The notes beneath the pieces are model-generated. The model did no database searches. It had not been told where the DNA came from and was given only the letters and a program-made list of their open reading frames with translations. Below, piece by piece: positions 8,740 through 17,620 of a stretch of DNA of 53,233 bases (position 1 is the first letter of the stretch; each line of letters starts with the position of its first letter). The stretch spans positions 1 to 53,233 of the forward strand of contig NZ_WVIC01000031.1 in NCBI RefSeq assembly GCF_009939295.1, written 5' to 3'. The position numbers and the translations under genes are program-made. The DNA is from Petrachloros mirabilis ULC683. GTDB taxonomy: Bacteria; Cyanobacteriota; Cyanobacteriia; Thermosynechococcales; Thermosynechococcaceae.

Positions 8740-9765
8740 TTAACGCCCCTGCAAATAATTTAAGATGCCTTGGGCAATGGCTTCTCCCATCTGTTGCCGA
8801 TAGCTGGGGGTTTGGAGGCGGGCAGCATCGATTTGCCCGGTGACAAAACCGACCTCGACCAGGACTGCGGGCATGGTGGTGTTGCGTAGAACATAGAATC
8901 GGGCTTGACGGATGCCGCGATCGCGCACATCCACTCGCTGCAAAATGCTGCGATGAATCCGCTGTGCCAGTTGATAACCCGTCTGAAAATAATAGGTCTC
9001 TAACCCATTCACATCTGGGCGGCTGAGACTAATGGCATTGGCGTGAATACTCACAAACACGTTAGCCCTGACCCCATTGGCGAGTGCCACCCGAGGGGCT
9101 AGCTCAACATTTTGATCACTCGTGCGGGTCATGCGTACTGTCACTCCCTGTTGCTGTAAGACCCGGCTGACATGATTGGAAATGTCAAGCACCACCCCCT
9201 TTTCTTGGAGACCACCCCGACCCACCGCCCCCGGATCGACTCCTCCATGCCCTGGATCAATGACCACCACTTGTCCAGTTGCGGGCCGACTCGCGACCGT
9301 CACTTGAGGCGCTGGAATTTGAGGGGGCGGTACAGAAATGGTAGCCGTTTTCAACGCATCGGCGTCTAGATCTTGAATGGCCAAAAAATTAGGAAGTTGA
9401 ACAAACCAGCGGTTGGGCGCGATGCCCCGTACCCGTACCTGATCGGCTCGTAGGGTAAAACCAGGCGATAGCTCTAACACGACACGCGTGGTCTGTCGAT
9501 CATGTTGGGCAACCCGCACAGCACGGACAAACCGACTAATCTGGGTGCGATCGCGCGCTCTAGGCACGGTGGTATTGGGTAGATCAATCACCAAGCGAGT
9601 GGGATTCATCAATATAAAGGCACGGGGCTGCATGCCCTCATCGGCCACCAACTCAATCCGGCTTTGTTGGGGATTAAAGCGCCAGAAAGTTAACCGTCCG
9701 GCCAAAGCCACTTCAGCCCCAAGCAGTGCCCATAAAATTCCTAAGCCAACCCAGGTATACTTCAC
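8740..9765 (-). CDS. N-acetylmuramoyl-L-alanine amidase with AMIN domain (AmiC-like)
   Basis: This enzyme cleaves the amide bond between MurNAc and the peptide stem, for septal peptidoglycan splitting in the periplasm. The 341 residues comprise a signal peptide (1-22), an N-terminal AMIN domain (about 24-125, envelope targeting), a linker, and an Amidase_3 domain from about 165. Zinc and catalytic motifs are visible: IDPGHGG, a Glu in LQEKGVVLDIS, SIHANA, and a C-terminal VEVGF. In filamentous cyanobacteria, AmiC enzymes drill the septal nanopores and split daughter cells. It is monocistronic as far as can be seen. Full length and intact. Confidence 0.93.
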   Translation of the reverse strand: MKYTWVGLGILWALLGAEVALAGRLTFWRFNPQQSRIELVADEGMQPRAFILMNPTRLVIDLPNTTVPRARDRTQISRFVRAVRVAQHDRQTTRVVLELSPGFTLRADQVRVRGIAPNRWFVQLPNFLAIQDLDADALKTATISVPPPQIPAPQVTVASRPATGQVVVIDPGHGGVDPGAVGRGGLQEKGVVLDISNHVSRVLQQQGVTVRMTRTSDQNVELAPRVALANGVRANVFVSIHANAISLSRPDVNGLETYYFQTGYQLAQRIHRSILQRVDVRDRGIRQARFYVLRNTTMPAVLVEVGFVTGQIDAARLQTPSYRQQMGEAIAQGILNYLQGR

Positions 9766-10676
9766 AAACGCCCACCTTCAATCCAGGAATCCAGTGCCAC
9801 TTTTACGACTGTTCCCCCAGCGTTCATGTTTCTGAGGGGTCAGCAGAGTCATCCGAAATCGGATCCTCAGTACCAACCCTGATGAGCGACTGGAGTTTTT
9901 CTTCGTTTAAGTGCAAGACAGTGGGAGTGATTACGGGCGTCAACAAGCCCTGATTCCACAAAAATCCTGATTGATGCTGATTCCAGCAAAAATTCAGGCT
10001 ATTTTCATTCGACAAGGGCAAAATTTACCGTTTGACACCGACGCTTACGCATCCTAGAAGCCTGGGTTCATCCCTGTCAAGCGACCTCTCTGGGTCTAAT
10101 CCCCTGCGAATTGGGGAATCCTTACCAATAGAGACTGTCTTTTCTGGGCTTAAATCGTGTAGATTAGTATCTTGAACATTTTCTAGCCTTGGCAATTGCG
10201 TCCACCTGTCGGGGGAGTTCAGTCTTTATCTTTAGTGTTCCGTCAGGAAAATTTTGAGGGGTCGCAGACCCTCAAAATTTAACCCCCATCAACTTCTGGG
10301 TATTCAGCTATCCTTCAAGACAAAGTTGACAGACTATTTAGTCCTACGATCCGCCATGGCGGGCATATGCTCGTCTGAGCCGGTGCCATACCTGGCATCT
10401 ACAGTCCTCCTCACACTCCGAACGGCATGAACATTCTGAATATGCTACTCATTTGGGTGCGAAATCCCCAACAGTCTGCACGACTGCCAGGGAATCTGGT
10501 AATTTTGGCACTGGTAAGCTGTTATCTCTTCGTGGCGCTGGCAACGGAGCGCTCAAGTTGTAACTCGACCTTCCCCTCTTCAGGGACTTTAAGCCCTCTA
10601 GTCACCCATTTGGCCTGCAATCCAGCGACCAGCAATCGCTCAAGCGATCCTTAACCTGCTTTCTCTTGAGCAAAAC
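9766..10676. other. Long intergenic region without a convincing gene
   Basis: These 911 nt contain repeat B copy 1 (10233-10286) and several short ORFs. One plus-strand ORF at 10427-10654 could encode 75 residues with a hydrophobic segment (LVILALVSCYLFVAL), but it has no clear ribosome binding site and an irregular C-terminus. A minus-strand ORF at 9824-10021 (65 residues) is likewise unsupported. I cannot assign a function. Confidence 0.4.
10233..10286 (+). repeat. Hairpin repeat, family B, copy 1
   Basis: The module TAGTGTTCCGTCAGG leads into a near-perfect hairpin, AAATTTTGAGGG / CCCTCAAAATTT (10249-10280), and a run of C. The same arrangement is found inverted at 13740-13797 and degenerate at 41093-41145. 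It resembles a non-autonomous palindromic element. Confidence 0.7.
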
Positions 10677-11288
10677 TTACAGCCCAGAGAAATAGACCTT
10701 TGATTTCACCGGATCGGGGGTCATGGTTTTTTCGCCAGGTTGCCAGTCAATGGGACATACCTCATTGGGATGAACCTGTACATGCTGAATAGCTTGTAGA
10801 GTTCGTAGGGTTTCGTCGATGCTACGCCCAAAGGCAAGGTTATTGATGGTGACATGCTGAATCACACCATCAGGGTCAATGATAAAAAGCCCCCGCAAGG
10901 CCATTCCGGCCTCAGAATCTAGGACATTGTAGGCAATGCTAATCTCTCTCTTGAGATCGGATACCAGGGGGTAATTGAGTTCTCCGACCCCTCCTTCTTT
11001 GAGGTCGGTCAAAATCCAGGCTAAGTGGGCATATTCACTATCCACTGAAACCCCCAACACTTCGGTATTGAGAGCCTGAAACTCGCCATAGCGCTTGCTA
11101 AAAGCTCTAACCTCCGTGGGACAGACGAACGTAAAGTCTAGCGGATAGAAAAACAAGATGACGTATTTTCCCCGGTAGTCAGTCAGTTGAATCTGCTTAA
11201 ATTCTTGGTCAACAACCGCAGTTGCCGTAAAGTTGGGTGCCTGCTGTCCCACTCGCAAACTGGTGGATTTTTCTGGCTCTAAAGTCAC
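10677..11288 (-). CDS. Typical 2-Cys peroxiredoxin
   Basis: This is a thiol peroxidase that reduces hydrogen peroxide and organic peroxides using thioredoxin. The peroxidatic Cys56 is in FTFVCPTE and the resolving Cys178 in NEVCPIDW, in a 203-residue protein of normal length. A C-terminal VYF segment resembles the YF motif of overoxidation-sensitive peroxiredoxins, and GGVG stands near the GGLG position. It is probably cytosolic and in cyanobacteria protects the photosynthetic machinery. It lies 49 nt downstream of the ChaN-like gene on the same strand, so co-transcription is possible. Confidence 0.95.
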   Translation of the reverse strand: MTLEPEKSTSLRVGQQAPNFTATAVVDQEFKQIQLTDYRGKYVILFFYPLDFTFVCPTEVRAFSKRYGEFQALNTEVLGVSVDSEYAHLAWILTDLKEGGVGELNYPLVSDLKREISIAYNVLDSEAGMALRGLFIIDPDGVIQHVTINNLAFGRSIDETLRTLQAIQHVQVHPNEVCPIDWQPGEKTMTPDPVKSKVYFSGL

Positions 11289-11337
11289 GGATTGTGCCCC
11301 TTAGTCTATTAAATATCCTGAGTGTACTGTAGACACT

Positions 11338-12219
11338 TTAAGGTCTTGAAGAAGACTCAGGGCTATACCAGAGCAAATCAGCCATGTCGTCTGCGGTGAT
11401 CTCATCGGATGGGTTGAGCAAAATGGTCTTTTGAGTGATGGATGACCCCAGTCGCCGCGCCACCCGATCAGGAATGCCGTAGCCATACAGGATATGTCCC
11501 TGCCCTGCTAGTACGACGACCTGGGTGTCAGGATGGGCTTGCCGGAACTCGACAATGGCTTGAGCCATGGTTTCATCCCAAAGCACCTGAGCCGCAAAAA
11601 AATTGTCAAAATCCATGGCTTCAGGGGCGCTATGAGCCTTGAAAGCTGTGAGCACCCAGGCGCGGTAGTCCGGGTTACTGGTGTCAATTTCGGCAAGGGG
11701 TGGAATATGCACAAAATCTTCTGCGGCCAAACCTTGGAGTCCGTGGCGGGCCACCTGCCGCACCGCCTCTGAGGGGGCATTTACAGCCAAGACGGGCAGG
11801 TTGTGTGCCAGGGCAAATCGCAGGACTGGCGCATAAAATTCCCAGGGGAACCCCCAACGGTGTTCGTATTCGGTGTGGATAACGAGGTCGGTTTCACTGA
11901 TTTCACCAGCTAAGTACTGATCAATCACAGGCTGAAAAGGACGCTGAAACATTTCCATGGCGATGGCCAGGTTGGGATTTTGAGCTTGAAGTGCTCGGAG
12001 AATATCAAGCTGGAGGGCATGATCCTGGGGATTGTCATGGCGTTCACCCAAGTAGATGATGTCGGCTTCTAAGAGGGGCTGGAGCTGCTGAGTGTCAATC
12101 TTCTGGGCACTGGGATGGGCAGATGAAAAGTGAACCGTGACGAAGGCCGCACTCATGAACAGTAATCCACTGCCTAAGAGAATCCAGGTGAGTTTGGGCA
12201 GATACAGTCGGTTGATCAC
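11338..12219 (-). CDS. ChaN-family haem/iron-regulated lipoprotein-like protein
   Basis: ChaN proteins (DUF399) are small envelope proteins; the Campylobacter member binds two haems. The 293 residues start with a hydrophobic N-terminal helix (about 8-30: WILLGSGLLFMSAAFVTV) with no lipobox Cys, so it is probably membrane-anchored or secreted. The domain carries IIYLGERHDN, AIAMEMFQRPFQPVIDQYL, and later VVVLAGQGHILYGYGIP. The conserved His and Glu in GERHD and AMEMF are present. The peroxiredoxin gene follows 49 nt downstream. A role in iron or haem handling is inferred from family membership only. Confidence 0.85.
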   Translation of the reverse strand: MINRLYLPKLTWILLGSGLLFMSAAFVTVHFSSAHPSAQKIDTQQLQPLLEADIIYLGERHDNPQDHALQLDILRALQAQNPNLAIAMEMFQRPFQPVIDQYLAGEISETDLVIHTEYEHRWGFPWEFYAPVLRFALAHNLPVLAVNAPSEAVRQVARHGLQGLAAEDFVHIPPLAEIDTSNPDYRAWVLTAFKAHSAPEAMDFDNFFAAQVLWDETMAQAIVEFRQAHPDTQVVVLAGQGHILYGYGIPDRVARRLGSSITQKTILLNPSDEITADDMADLLWYSPESSSRP

Positions 12220-12595
12220 GTTTTGCTTTTAAGGGTCTGCATGAGGCAGTGTAGCGCGATCTTCGATGGGGGTGTGGGTAACGCCCGCTTGAGGGTGTAC
12301 GAAAAAAAGCGCGGGCACTTGATGACTTATGAGGCTGTCTTTAAAGCCTTCCCATGCTCTGCATTCGCCCCCCAACCCCCCATTTTGGGGGGCTTTGATC
12401 ACTCTTAAGTCCCCCAGAATGGGGGATTGAGGGGGCAGGTGCAAGGCGTTAGAAACCTTTCAAACCGCCTATTTGAAGCGTCAAAAGCATTGTCCTGCCG
12501 TTTAGTAGTACAAACATCCCGCGTAAAATTTCGTTCACCCCCCGCTTGAAGCTGTGTTAGGGACTTGAGCTGATTGACTGGACGAGGATCCTAAG
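12220..12595. repeat. Intergenic region with family C repeat
   Basis: Between the ChaN-like gene and the brnT promoter, 12290-12470 carries paired C- and G-rich arms (CCCCCCATTTTGGGGGG and CCCCCAGAATGGGGG) and the flanking phrase GCAAGGCGTTAGAAAC. The same arrangement recurs at 24420-24540. No gene is seen. Bases 12480-12595 show nothing recognisable. Confidence 0.6.
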
Positions 12596-12624
12596 TTCAC
12601 TTTTGTATATGATGACAATATACT
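12596..12624 (+). promoter_or_regulatory. brnTA promoter with operator-like palindrome
   Basis: A -35-like TTCACT (12596-12601) and a -10 TATACT (12619-12624) are 17 bp apart. The inverted repeat GTATAT-N7-ATATAC (12605-12623) spans the spacer and overlaps the -10. The brnT ATG is at 12629, about where transcription would begin, so the message may be leaderless. BrnA-type antitoxins autorepress, and this is the likely site. Confidence 0.55.
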
Positions 12625-12628
12625 TAGA

Positions 12629-12952
12629 ATGATTAATTGGACTCAAATTACCGGCTTTCAGTGGGATGCAGGTAATGCCCGTAAGAGTGTTGATAAGCAT
12701 GGTGTTAGGCAATCCGAAGCTGAACAGGTCTTTTTTAATCAACCTTTGGTGGTTCTGCTAGATCTCAAACATAGCCAAGAAGAAGTTAGATACCATGCGC
12801 TGGGTATTACAGACGAGAATCGGTACCTTCATATCACCTTCACATTGCGAGGGGGAGATACACTGATTCGGGTCATTTCTGCCCGTGACATGCACCGTAG
12901 AGAAAGAGCTTCCTATGAGCAACATCAAAAAGATTCCCAAATTCCAGAGTGA
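12629..12952 (+). CDS. brnT: BrnT-family ribonuclease toxin
   Basis: BrnT is a RelE-fold ribonuclease that halts translation when not bound by BrnA. The 107 residues show the family core: GFQWDAGNARKSVDKHGV, AEQVFFNQPLVVLLD, RYHALGITDENRYLHITFTLRGG and IRVISARDMHRRERASYE. The C-terminal R-x-IS-AR-x-x-x-R-E-R segment is the catalytic region of the family. It overlaps brnA by 38 nt, the usual toxin-first order. Upstream is a promoter with a palindrome over the -10. The gene looks intact. Confidence 0.92.
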   Translation: MINWTQITGFQWDAGNARKSVDKHGVRQSEAEQVFFNQPLVVLLDLKHSQEEVRYHALGITDENRYLHITFTLRGGDTLIRVISARDMHRRERASYEQHQKDSQIPE

Positions 12953-13190
12953 AGCGGAAGAACGCGCCTTCTGGGAAAGTCATGACTCTAGTGATTACGT
13001 AGATTGGGGAAAGGCAAAGCCCGTATTATTACCAAATCTAAAGCCTTCAACAAAAACGATCTCACTTCGGCTGCCTGAAGCATTGCTTGACCGCATCAAG
13101 GTTGAGGCCAATAAGCGCGACATGCCCTATCAGTCGCTAATTAAATTTTTGGTAGCCAGTGAGATGGAAAGAATTTCTGGCAATAAATAG
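12915..13190 (+). CDS. brnA: BrnA-family antitoxin
   Basis: BrnA neutralises BrnT and represses the operon through a C-terminal ribbon-helix-helix domain. From the ATG at 12915 the protein has 91 residues: an acidic N-terminal half (FQSEAEERAFWESHDSSDYVDWGKAK) of the kind that covers the toxin, then TKTISLRLPEALLDRIKVEANKRDMPYQSLIKFLV, a clear ribbon-helix-helix. The frame stays open to 12885 but the family starts near MSNIKKIP. It overlaps brnT, consistent with coupled translation. Confidence 0.92.
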   Translation: MSNIKKIPKFQSEAEERAFWESHDSSDYVDWGKAKPVLLPNLKPSTKTISLRLPEALLDRIKVEANKRDMPYQSLIKFLVASEMERISGNK

Positions 13191-13506
13191 ATTTCGTTGT
13201 GGATCTCAAACTCGATTCTCGACGACAATATTTTCGGCTCTTCCGGATCTATGGCATAAACCGTATAACAGGATACAAAATCTCATTCAATTGGCTTGAA
13301 ACTAGCTATGGTAAGCCATAAGCTTATCTTATCACTGCAAAGCCGGGAGAGCCATATTTTCTTGAGTTCTGCCTGGCTACACTAGTGTGTCAACTTTTCA
13401 GCTTAAACCATGCTCTACTTCCCTTCTAGCTTACGTTTTGTAGCTTCCTGGTTTTGTCAGTCAACCAGGGAACTTGAGCGATCTGGGAGGAATCTTGTCA
13501 GAAAAG
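13191..13506. other. Intergenic region upstream of tRNA
   Basis: I see no gene here. There is a small inverted repeat around TATGGTAAGCCATA (about 13305-13320), and the region ends in the tRNA promoter. Its 3' part is AT-rich. Confidence 0.4.
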
Positions 13507-13536
13507 TTGTTAAAAATAACAGGGAGTCGCTATGAT
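13507..13536 (+). promoter_or_regulatory. Promoter of initiator tRNA
   Basis: TTGTTA (13507-13512) and TATGAT (13531-13536) are 18 bp apart and place transcription start near 13543, a few bases before the mature tRNA 5' end at 13549. Confidence 0.6.
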
Positions 13537-13548
13537 GAGAAAGCGCAT

Positions 13549-13625
<77 letters not shown>

Positions 13626-13635
13626 GTTTGGAAGG

Positions 13636-13669
13636 CGCTGTGTGAATAAACTTCACACAGCGTTTTTTT
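13636..13669 (+). terminator. Intrinsic terminator of tRNA-fMet
   Basis: The stem CGCTGTGTGAA / TTCACACAGCG has a 5-nt loop (taaac) and is followed by TTTTTTT. Confidence 0.92.
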
Positions 13670-13739
13670 ATGGCTAGAGTTCTGGCCTAGTGGCCTTTCA
13701 GCTTTGATTTGAAGGGTAGGTTGAGCGAGAGAAGGAGAA

Positions 13740-13797
13740 TGGGGTTAAATTTTGAGGGGTCTTCTACCCCTCAAAATTTTCCTGACGGCACACTAGG
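13740..13797 (-). repeat. Hairpin repeat, family B, copy 2
   Basis: This is the inverse of copy 1: AAATTTTGAGGGG / CCCCTCAAAATTT, then CCTGACGGCACACTA, the complement of TAGTGTgCCGTCAGG. It sits between the tRNA terminator and the GTPase gene. The remaining intergenic bases to 13939 show no gene. Confidence 0.75.
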
Positions 13798-13939
13798 TAA
13801 CGTTCCACGAAAACCTGCGTTGGGGGGAACGGGGCTTGGTAATCTTGGATAGGTTACTGGGGTGTTGCTGCCATGCAGCGAAGGTTTCCCTGACCACCAC
13901 TGCTTGGGTTTCCATGAAGAGGCTCTGTCTTGAGTTTGT

Positions 13940-15412
13940 TTGCTGAGTTTGAGAGGTCTGGCGCACGTGCAACAATCGATCCGATGGAGTGTAGGAGGGT
14001 TGGTGATCCTGGCTTGGCTGGGGTCTTCTTGGGCACACAATAGCCTGACTGGGTTGCTGTTGGCTGCGATCGCACTCATTGGGGTCGTCTGGCAACCCTG
14101 GTTTCGGACTTCAGCTCAGTCTGTACCTCGTCCGATGCCCACGACGCTAACTTGGGCGCAGGTGCAACAAGCACTACAAGCCACCACCCAAGTTTTGGAG
14201 ATGTTGGCTGAAGAGGCTCCCGCCAGGGCTTCAGGCTGGCAGGCCGCCCTAGGGCACCTAGGGCAAGATGCTCAGCGTCAGCAGCTTCGCATTGGCCTGA
14301 TGGGGGAAGCTGGGGTGGGTAAGTCCACCCTATTGGCAGGCTTGACGCACCAATGGCTCCCTGGGCTATCTCGCCCTTGTGAGCTGATAGAAAGTGCTTG
14401 TCCTAGAGAGGGCGACATCATCGTGAAGACAGCTTTGCAGTCTGCCAAAGGATTGCCAGACATCATCCTATTTCTGACAACTGGCGACCTGGCGGATGCT
14501 GCTTACCAGCAGTTGACTACCCTCCAAGGGCAACGACAGCGCCTAGTTGTTGTCCTAACTCAAATAGATCGCCTGCTGCCTGGACAGATGGAGAGGTTGC
14601 AACAGCATCTCCAGGAACGCCTTCCTTTTGCTGTCAATATAATCCCCATTGCGGTTCAGCCCCAGCCGGTGAAGGTGCGCCGCCACCAAGTCAGTGGAGC
14701 CGTGACTGAAATTTGGGAAACTCCTGAGCCGATCCTCCAGCCTTTAATTACGCATCTGAATCAGGTGGTGCAAACTGACGCTGAGCAGCTCATTTGGCAG
14801 CAGACTTACCGCCAAACCCGAGTTTTGCAGCAGGGGCTTTGGGGAACCTTACATCAGGTACGCCGCGATCGCGCCCTCCCCCTCATTGAGCGCTATCAGT
14901 GGATCAGTGCTGCGACCCTCTTTGCCAACCCCCTCCCCGCTTTGGATCTGCTGGCCACTTCCGTCATAACCACCAAACTAATTTTGGAGCTAGGAACCCT
15001 CTATCGGCAACGCTTATCTCTGGCTCAGGCCCAGGGCTTGGCCACGGTCATGGCCAAATTGTTAATCCAACTGGGGATTGTGGAGTTGTCCACCCAAACC
15101 CTAATGGGATTTTTTAAGAGTAACTCTCTGACTTTTGTGGCCGGGGGGCTCTGTCAGGGAGCCAGTGCCGCCTACTTAACTCGGATTGCTGGGTTAAGCC
15201 TGATTGAACACTTTCAAATCCTGAGTGAGCAGGAAACCGCTAGGGTTGGGTGCAGCACCCAAGGACTAGAGCCAATCATGCGACGGGTGTTTGAATCACA
15301 TCAAAAACTAGACCTACTCAAAGATTTGGCGCAGCAAACCCTCAAGCGCTTGCGTCCAGTCTTGCCTCACTTAGATGGGCATGAGCCAGACACTTCCACC
15401 CCCTCGGCCTAG
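13940..15412 (+). CDS. Membrane-associated GTPase-like protein (DUF697-type)
   Basis: This 490-residue P-loop protein has two N-terminal hydrophobic helices (about 15-33 and 37-52), Walker A GEAGVGKST (122-130), and VVVLTQIDRL as a G4-like motif with TQID instead of NKxD. A usual DxxG G3 motif is missing. The C-terminal half has hydrophobic helices (PLPALDLLATSVITTKLILELG and following) as in the DUF697/YcjF family. Cyanobacteria often carry such proteins, with unknown function. The chosen start is TTG at 13940; GTG at 13967 is an alternative. It overlaps the end of the convergent photolyase-like remnant by 4 nt. Confidence 0.78.
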   Translation: MLSLRGLAHVQQSIRWSVGGLVILAWLGSSWAHNSLTGLLLAAIALIGVVWQPWFRTSAQSVPRPMPTTLTWAQVQQALQATTQVLEMLAEEAPARASGWQAALGHLGQDAQRQQLRIGLMGEAGVGKSTLLAGLTHQWLPGLSRPCELIESACPREGDIIVKTALQSAKGLPDIILFLTTGDLADAAYQQLTTLQGQRQRLVVVLTQIDRLLPGQMERLQQHLQERLPFAVNIIPIAVQPQPVKVRRHQVSGAVTEIWETPEPILQPLITHLNQVVQTDAEQLIWQQTYRQTRVLQQGLWGTLHQVRRDRALPLIERYQWISAATLFANPLPALDLLATSVITTKLILELGTLYRQRLSLAQAQGLATVMAKLLIQLGIVELSTQTLMGFFKSNSLTFVAGGLCQGASAAYLTRIAGLSLIEHFQILSEQETARVGCSTQGLEPIMRRVFESHQKLDLLKDLAQQTLKRLRPVLPHLDGHEPDTSTPSA

Positions 15413-15561
15413 CTCATCGCGGCCAGGTACAGGATCAACTTGTGCTTATGAAAGCGATAGCGGGTACACAGCCCCGCATCCTCAGCCATAAACACGGGCA
15501 ACTCACCCCAGGGCAGCCCCCCATGTTGGGGAAACAGCATATTACCGAACAAAATAATCAT
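15409..15561 (-). pseudogene. N-terminal remnant of cryptochrome/photolyase-related protein
   Basis: A 50-residue minus-strand ORF starts MIILFGNMLFPQ and contains VFMAEDAGLCTRYRFHKHKL followed by ILYLAAM. That pattern (LFP..., v-f-aED...f...Y.FHKhKL-l-L-AM) matches the beginning of the COG3046 deoxyribodipyrimidine-photolyase-related proteins, normally about 500 residues. The frame ends in TAG after AAMS and nothing of the remaining family sequence follows, because the GTPase gene occupies that DNA. I read it as a truncated relic rather than a functional small protein. Confidence 0.6.
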
Positions 15562-15570
15562 GATCTGGAC

Positions 15571-16458
15571 TTATAAAATGGCTAAGGTGCCGCGATCCCC
15601 ATCTAGGCAGGCCATCACCCCCACCGGCAGGGCGGCATTGGCCCCATGATGGCCAAAGGGCAGTTCCGACACCACAGGAATGCCTAAGTCGCCGATGCGA
15701 TCGCGGAGCACCGTCTCCACGGTAAAACTGGGAGCTGGCGCTTCACACTGACTAAACCGCCCCAGGGCAACCCCCCCCAGTTGGGGCAATATGCCGCTGA
15801 GTCGCCATTGGGTCAACATCCGATCAATGCGATAGGGCGCTTCAGTGACATCCTCCAGCGCTAAAATACAACCGCGCAGATCCGGTTGCAGAGGGGTGCC
15901 CAACAGGTGAGTGGCCACCGTGAGATTAGCTGGAATTAACCGCCCCATTGCTTGCCCTTGCCCCCAGCCCTTGCCAATCAGCGGCGGCAGTGGGCGTCCT
16001 TCCACGCAGTCAAAAAGGCGCTGCCGCGACCAGTTTGGCTCTTGAGCCAGGGTCGTCAATACGGGGCCATGCACCCCAGAAATACCCTGACCCAAAAGCC
16101 CCCACAGCAAACTGGTAATATCTGAAAAGCCAATCAGCCATTTGAGATCGGCTGGAGGCCACTGCCAATCTTCTAATAGTCGGGCACTCCCATACCCCCC
16201 CCGACCACAAAGAATGCCTTTAATGGTTGGCTCCTTTAGCCCCTGAGCCAAGGCCAGACGCCGCTCAGCATCGGTGCCCGCTAAATAGCCCCAGCGATGA
16301 TCATAGGTGTCGCACAGGTGTACTTGATAGCCCCGGCCTCGCCAAATCTCAACCCCCTGCTCAAACAATTCCAGTTCTCGGAGTGCGCCACTGGGCAAAA
16401 TAACCCACAGATGATCTCCTGGGGCTAAGGGGGGTGGCAAGACTAGGGGAAGATTCAT
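15571..16458 (-). CDS. ldcA: LD-carboxypeptidase (muramoyltetrapeptide carboxypeptidase, S66 family)
   Basis: This cytoplasmic serine peptidase trims the terminal D-Ala from murein tetrapeptides during cell-wall recycling. The 295 residues carry GRGGYGSARLL (about 85-95), the nucleophile Ser112 in GFSDIT, Glu202 in LALEDVTEAPYRIDRM, and His270 in GHHGANAALPVG, completing the Ser-Glu-His triad. The start overlaps the end of the upstream glycosyltransferase by 4 nt, so both are translated from one message. It is intact and of normal length. Confidence 0.93.
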   Translation of the reverse strand: MNLPLVLPPPLAPGDHLWVILPSGALRELELFEQGVEIWRGRGYQVHLCDTYDHRWGYLAGTDAERRLALAQGLKEPTIKGILCGRGGYGSARLLEDWQWPPADLKWLIGFSDITSLLWGLLGQGISGVHGPVLTTLAQEPNWSRQRLFDCVEGRPLPPLIGKGWGQGQAMGRLIPANLTVATHLLGTPLQPDLRGCILALEDVTEAPYRIDRMLTQWRLSGILPQLGGVALGRFSQCEAPAPSFTVETVLRDRIGDLGIPVVSELPFGHHGANAALPVGVMACLDGDRGTLAIL

Positions 16459-17543
16459 TTGTGGTGCAACAGGGTTGTGAACCAGGCTTCGGTTCGATCG
16501 CCCAAGGCTTCTAGGGAAAACTCCGCCTCAGCCTGAGAACGACAAGCCCACCGATCAATGTGAGACAGGGTTTGAATCCCCTTAATTAAGCCTGCCACAC
16601 TATCGGGCTCAACGAGCCAGCCCGTTTCGCCATGGCGAACAATTTCTGCGGGTCCTCCCCGACGATAGGCAATCACTGGCACCCCACAGGCCAGTGCCTC
16701 AATCAAAACATTGCCAAAGGCTTCTACCCAGCGGGAGGTGACCAGCAGAGCCCGACACCGTCGCAATACGGCCTGCATCTCGGCTGTGGGCAAAAAACCC
16801 AAATATTCAATGGGAGCTTGGGGAAACTGCCGTTGAATCTGCTCAAAATAGTCTGAATCCTGAATCCGACCCAGGATCTTTAATGGCAGTTCCGTGGCTT
16901 CAGCGGCAGCCACCGCATCTTCTAAGCCTTTTTCAGGGGAAATTCGACCCAGCCAGGCCAGCCCAGCATCCGGGGTTTCACAAAAGTCATACCGCGAGAG
17001 ATCGAGGCCACTCCCGAGCAAGACACAGCGATCAGCAAAGGCAAAGGTTTCAGCTTGAGTGCGGGTGTACACCCCAATGCGAGCCGGGTAGCGATGGGCA
17101 ACGGCTGCGATCGCAGCATCCATAGCATCGGTCAGTGACCCCATACTCACCAGATGCGCCACCGGGGTATGGAAGAAAGGGGTCAGAAAAAAGGGCAGCC
17201 AATCGTAGGCAAAATTCACAATCAAATCATAATCAGACTGCATTGCATGGGCACACTGCCACAGATTGGCTAAAACCGACTGAGGTGGCATCACAATTGG
17301 GGTTATCCGGGTTTGAGTTTGCGCCGGAACCTGACCCTGCCCCTCAACCCCAATCACCTGAGCGTTGGGAACCTCTGACCCCAGGGGGGCAAGCACCGTT
17401 ACCCTGTACCCGCGCCCTGCCAGAACTTGAACGGTATTCAGTAAGGTTAACTCTACGCCGCCCCCTTCTCCAGACCCCAAAGACCCAACCGGGGTTGACA
17501 CAAATAAAAGCCGCAGGGATGACTGCTCAATCACCGCCGACAC
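16455..17543 (-). CDS. GT-B glycosyltransferase, family 4
   Basis: This is a retaining glycosyltransferase of the GT-B fold. The N-terminal domain has a glycine-rich loop (PVGSLGSGEGGGVELTLLNT, about 17-36) and the C-terminal nucleotide-sugar domain starts at about LAWLGRISPEKGLEDAV. The donor-binding E-x7-E region reads EAFGNVLIEALACGVPVIAYRRGG, followed by EIVRHGETGWLV. The sugar and acceptor cannot be read from the sequence. It is coupled to the LD-carboxypeptidase gene, but this may only reflect an operon of convenience. Confidence 0.88.
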   Translation of the reverse strand: MSAVIEQSSLRLLFVSTPVGSLGSGEGGGVELTLLNTVQVLAGRGYRVTVLAPLGSEVPNAQVIGVEGQGQVPAQTQTRITPIVMPPQSVLANLWQCAHAMQSDYDLIVNFAYDWLPFFLTPFFHTPVAHLVSMGSLTDAMDAAIAAVAHRYPARIGVYTRTQAETFAFADRCVLLGSGLDLSRYDFCETPDAGLAWLGRISPEKGLEDAVAAAEATELPLKILGRIQDSDYFEQIQRQFPQAPIEYLGFLPTAEMQAVLRRCRALLVTSRWVEAFGNVLIEALACGVPVIAYRRGGPAEIVRHGETGWLVEPDSVAGLIKGIQTLSHIDRWACRSQAEAEFSLEALGDRTEAWFTTLLHHK

Positions 17544-17620
17544 AACAATCCCGAAACAACCAATCTTCAGCAGTCTAGCGAAATCTTGAAACTATCGTCC
17601 AAGTGCACGGCCTTGTTGGG

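Noticed and set aside
10427-10654. 75-residue ORF with a hydrophobic segment
   Set aside because: There is no clear ribosome binding site or family match and the C-terminus looks random; it is noted only in the intergenic entry.
13771-14095. Overlapping minus-strand ORFs of 73-102 codons
   Set aside because: They are antisense to the start of the GTPase gene and a repeat; composition is not protein-like.
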